In this document: in pieces, positions 6,490 through 6,674 of the stretch | How positions within the stretch are numbered: the stretch's first letter is position 1 | How the letters are laid out: each line of letters starts with the position of its first letter | Assembly: GCA_049282355.1 (NCBI GenBank) | Contig: JBAPTW010000082.1 | Span: 1-6,674 of the forward strand | DNA length: 6,674 nucleotides | Direction: 5' to 3' | From: JAGTVB01 sp049282355 | GTDB lineage: Bacteria; Pseudomonadota; Gammaproteobacteria; HK1 | Notes under the pieces: model-generated | What the model was told of the DNA's origin: nothing | Seen by the model: only the letters and a program-made list of their open reading frames with translations | Database searches by the model: none | Made by a program: the position numbers and the translations under genes

Positions 6490-6674
6490 ATGAGCCCGAT
6501 ACAAGTTGTGACGGCATTAAATCCCGCTCAGCAAAAAGCGGTGACGGCGGAACCAGGGCATGTTTTGGTGGTGGCTGGTGCGGGAAGCGGTAAGACGCGT
6601 GTGTTGGTGCATCGCATCGCCTGGTTGTTGGAAACGCAGCGCAGCGCTCCCCACAACATTTTCGCGGTCACTTT
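6490..6674 (+). CDS. uvrD: DNA helicase II, N-terminal fragment
   Basis: The first 61 codons of a superfamily 1 helicase run off the right edge. UvrD unwinds DNA 3' to 5' in nucleotide excision repair, releasing UvrBC and the cut strand, and in methyl-directed mismatch repair. The fragment shows the Q motif (LNPAQQKAV, Q14) and a Walker A motif AGAGSGKT (29-36, K35, T36). The following RVLVHRIAWLL is nearly identical to E. coli UvrD (RVLVHRIAWLM), which favours UvrD over Rep or PcrA, though the close relatives cannot be fully excluded from 61 residues. The ATG at 6490 places the LN of the Q motif at residues 10-11, as in E. coli. No Shine-Dalgarno sequence precedes it, and no in-frame start codon lies close upstream. 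It is divergent from the c-di-GMP/pmbA/def operon. Confidence 0.9.
   Translation, partial: MSPIQVVTALNPAQQKAVTAEPGHVLVVAGAGSGKTRVLVHRIAWLLETQRSAPHNIFAVT

Noticed and set aside
6223..6504. Minus-strand open frame of 93 codons covering the uvrD start region
   Set aside because: Cys- and His-rich without family likeness, overlaps the uvrD start, and its LYERT duplication simply reflects the DNA direct repeat.

Overview
The window reads as ordinary chromosomal DNA of a proteobacterium, most likely a gammaproteobacterium of moderately high GC. The partial UvrD and the TldE/PmbA resemble E. coli proteins closely. PanD is the short self-cleaving type, and the peptide deformylase belongs to the HECDH class that I recall as a second deformylase in Pseudomonas-like gammaproteobacteria. 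I see no insertion sequence, CRISPR array, tRNA or rRNA, and no sign of recent transfer.

Layout, left to right. The end of an ABC-2 exporter permease (+) enters from the left. It converges on panD (-), which makes beta-alanine for pantothenate and has a credible sigma-70 promoter. A formyltransferase gene (+) starts 204 bp beyond the panD start, divergent from it. That gene converges on a three-gene minus-strand block, and its stop codon overlaps the stop of the last gene of the block. In transcription order the block is a REC-PAS-GGDEF-EAL c-di-GMP protein, pmbA/tldE and a peptide deformylase, with gaps of 18 and 8 bp, so it is probably one operon. A gene-free stretch of about 450 bp separates the operon from the divergent start of uvrD (+), which leaves the window on the right.

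How the genes relate. PanD, TldE, deformylase and UvrD are housekeeping functions. The less ordinary points are these. (1) The c-di-GMP protein keeps an apparently intact diguanylate cyclase motif set with an inhibitory site, but its EAL domain has Asn at two acidic active-site positions and its receiver lacks the acidic pocket and the lysine. It is more likely a cyclase than a phosphodiesterase. (2) A formyltransferase with the N-H-D triad, but without the usual tRNA-recognition loop of Fmt, lies tail to tail with a formyl-removing enzyme. (3) uvrD has no Shine-Dalgarno sequence; it has a -10-like hexamer almost touching its ATG and a duplicated 12-bp element plus a hairpin just upstream.

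I found no convincing wholly new system. The formyltransferase/deformylase pair and the altered EAL protein are the best leads.
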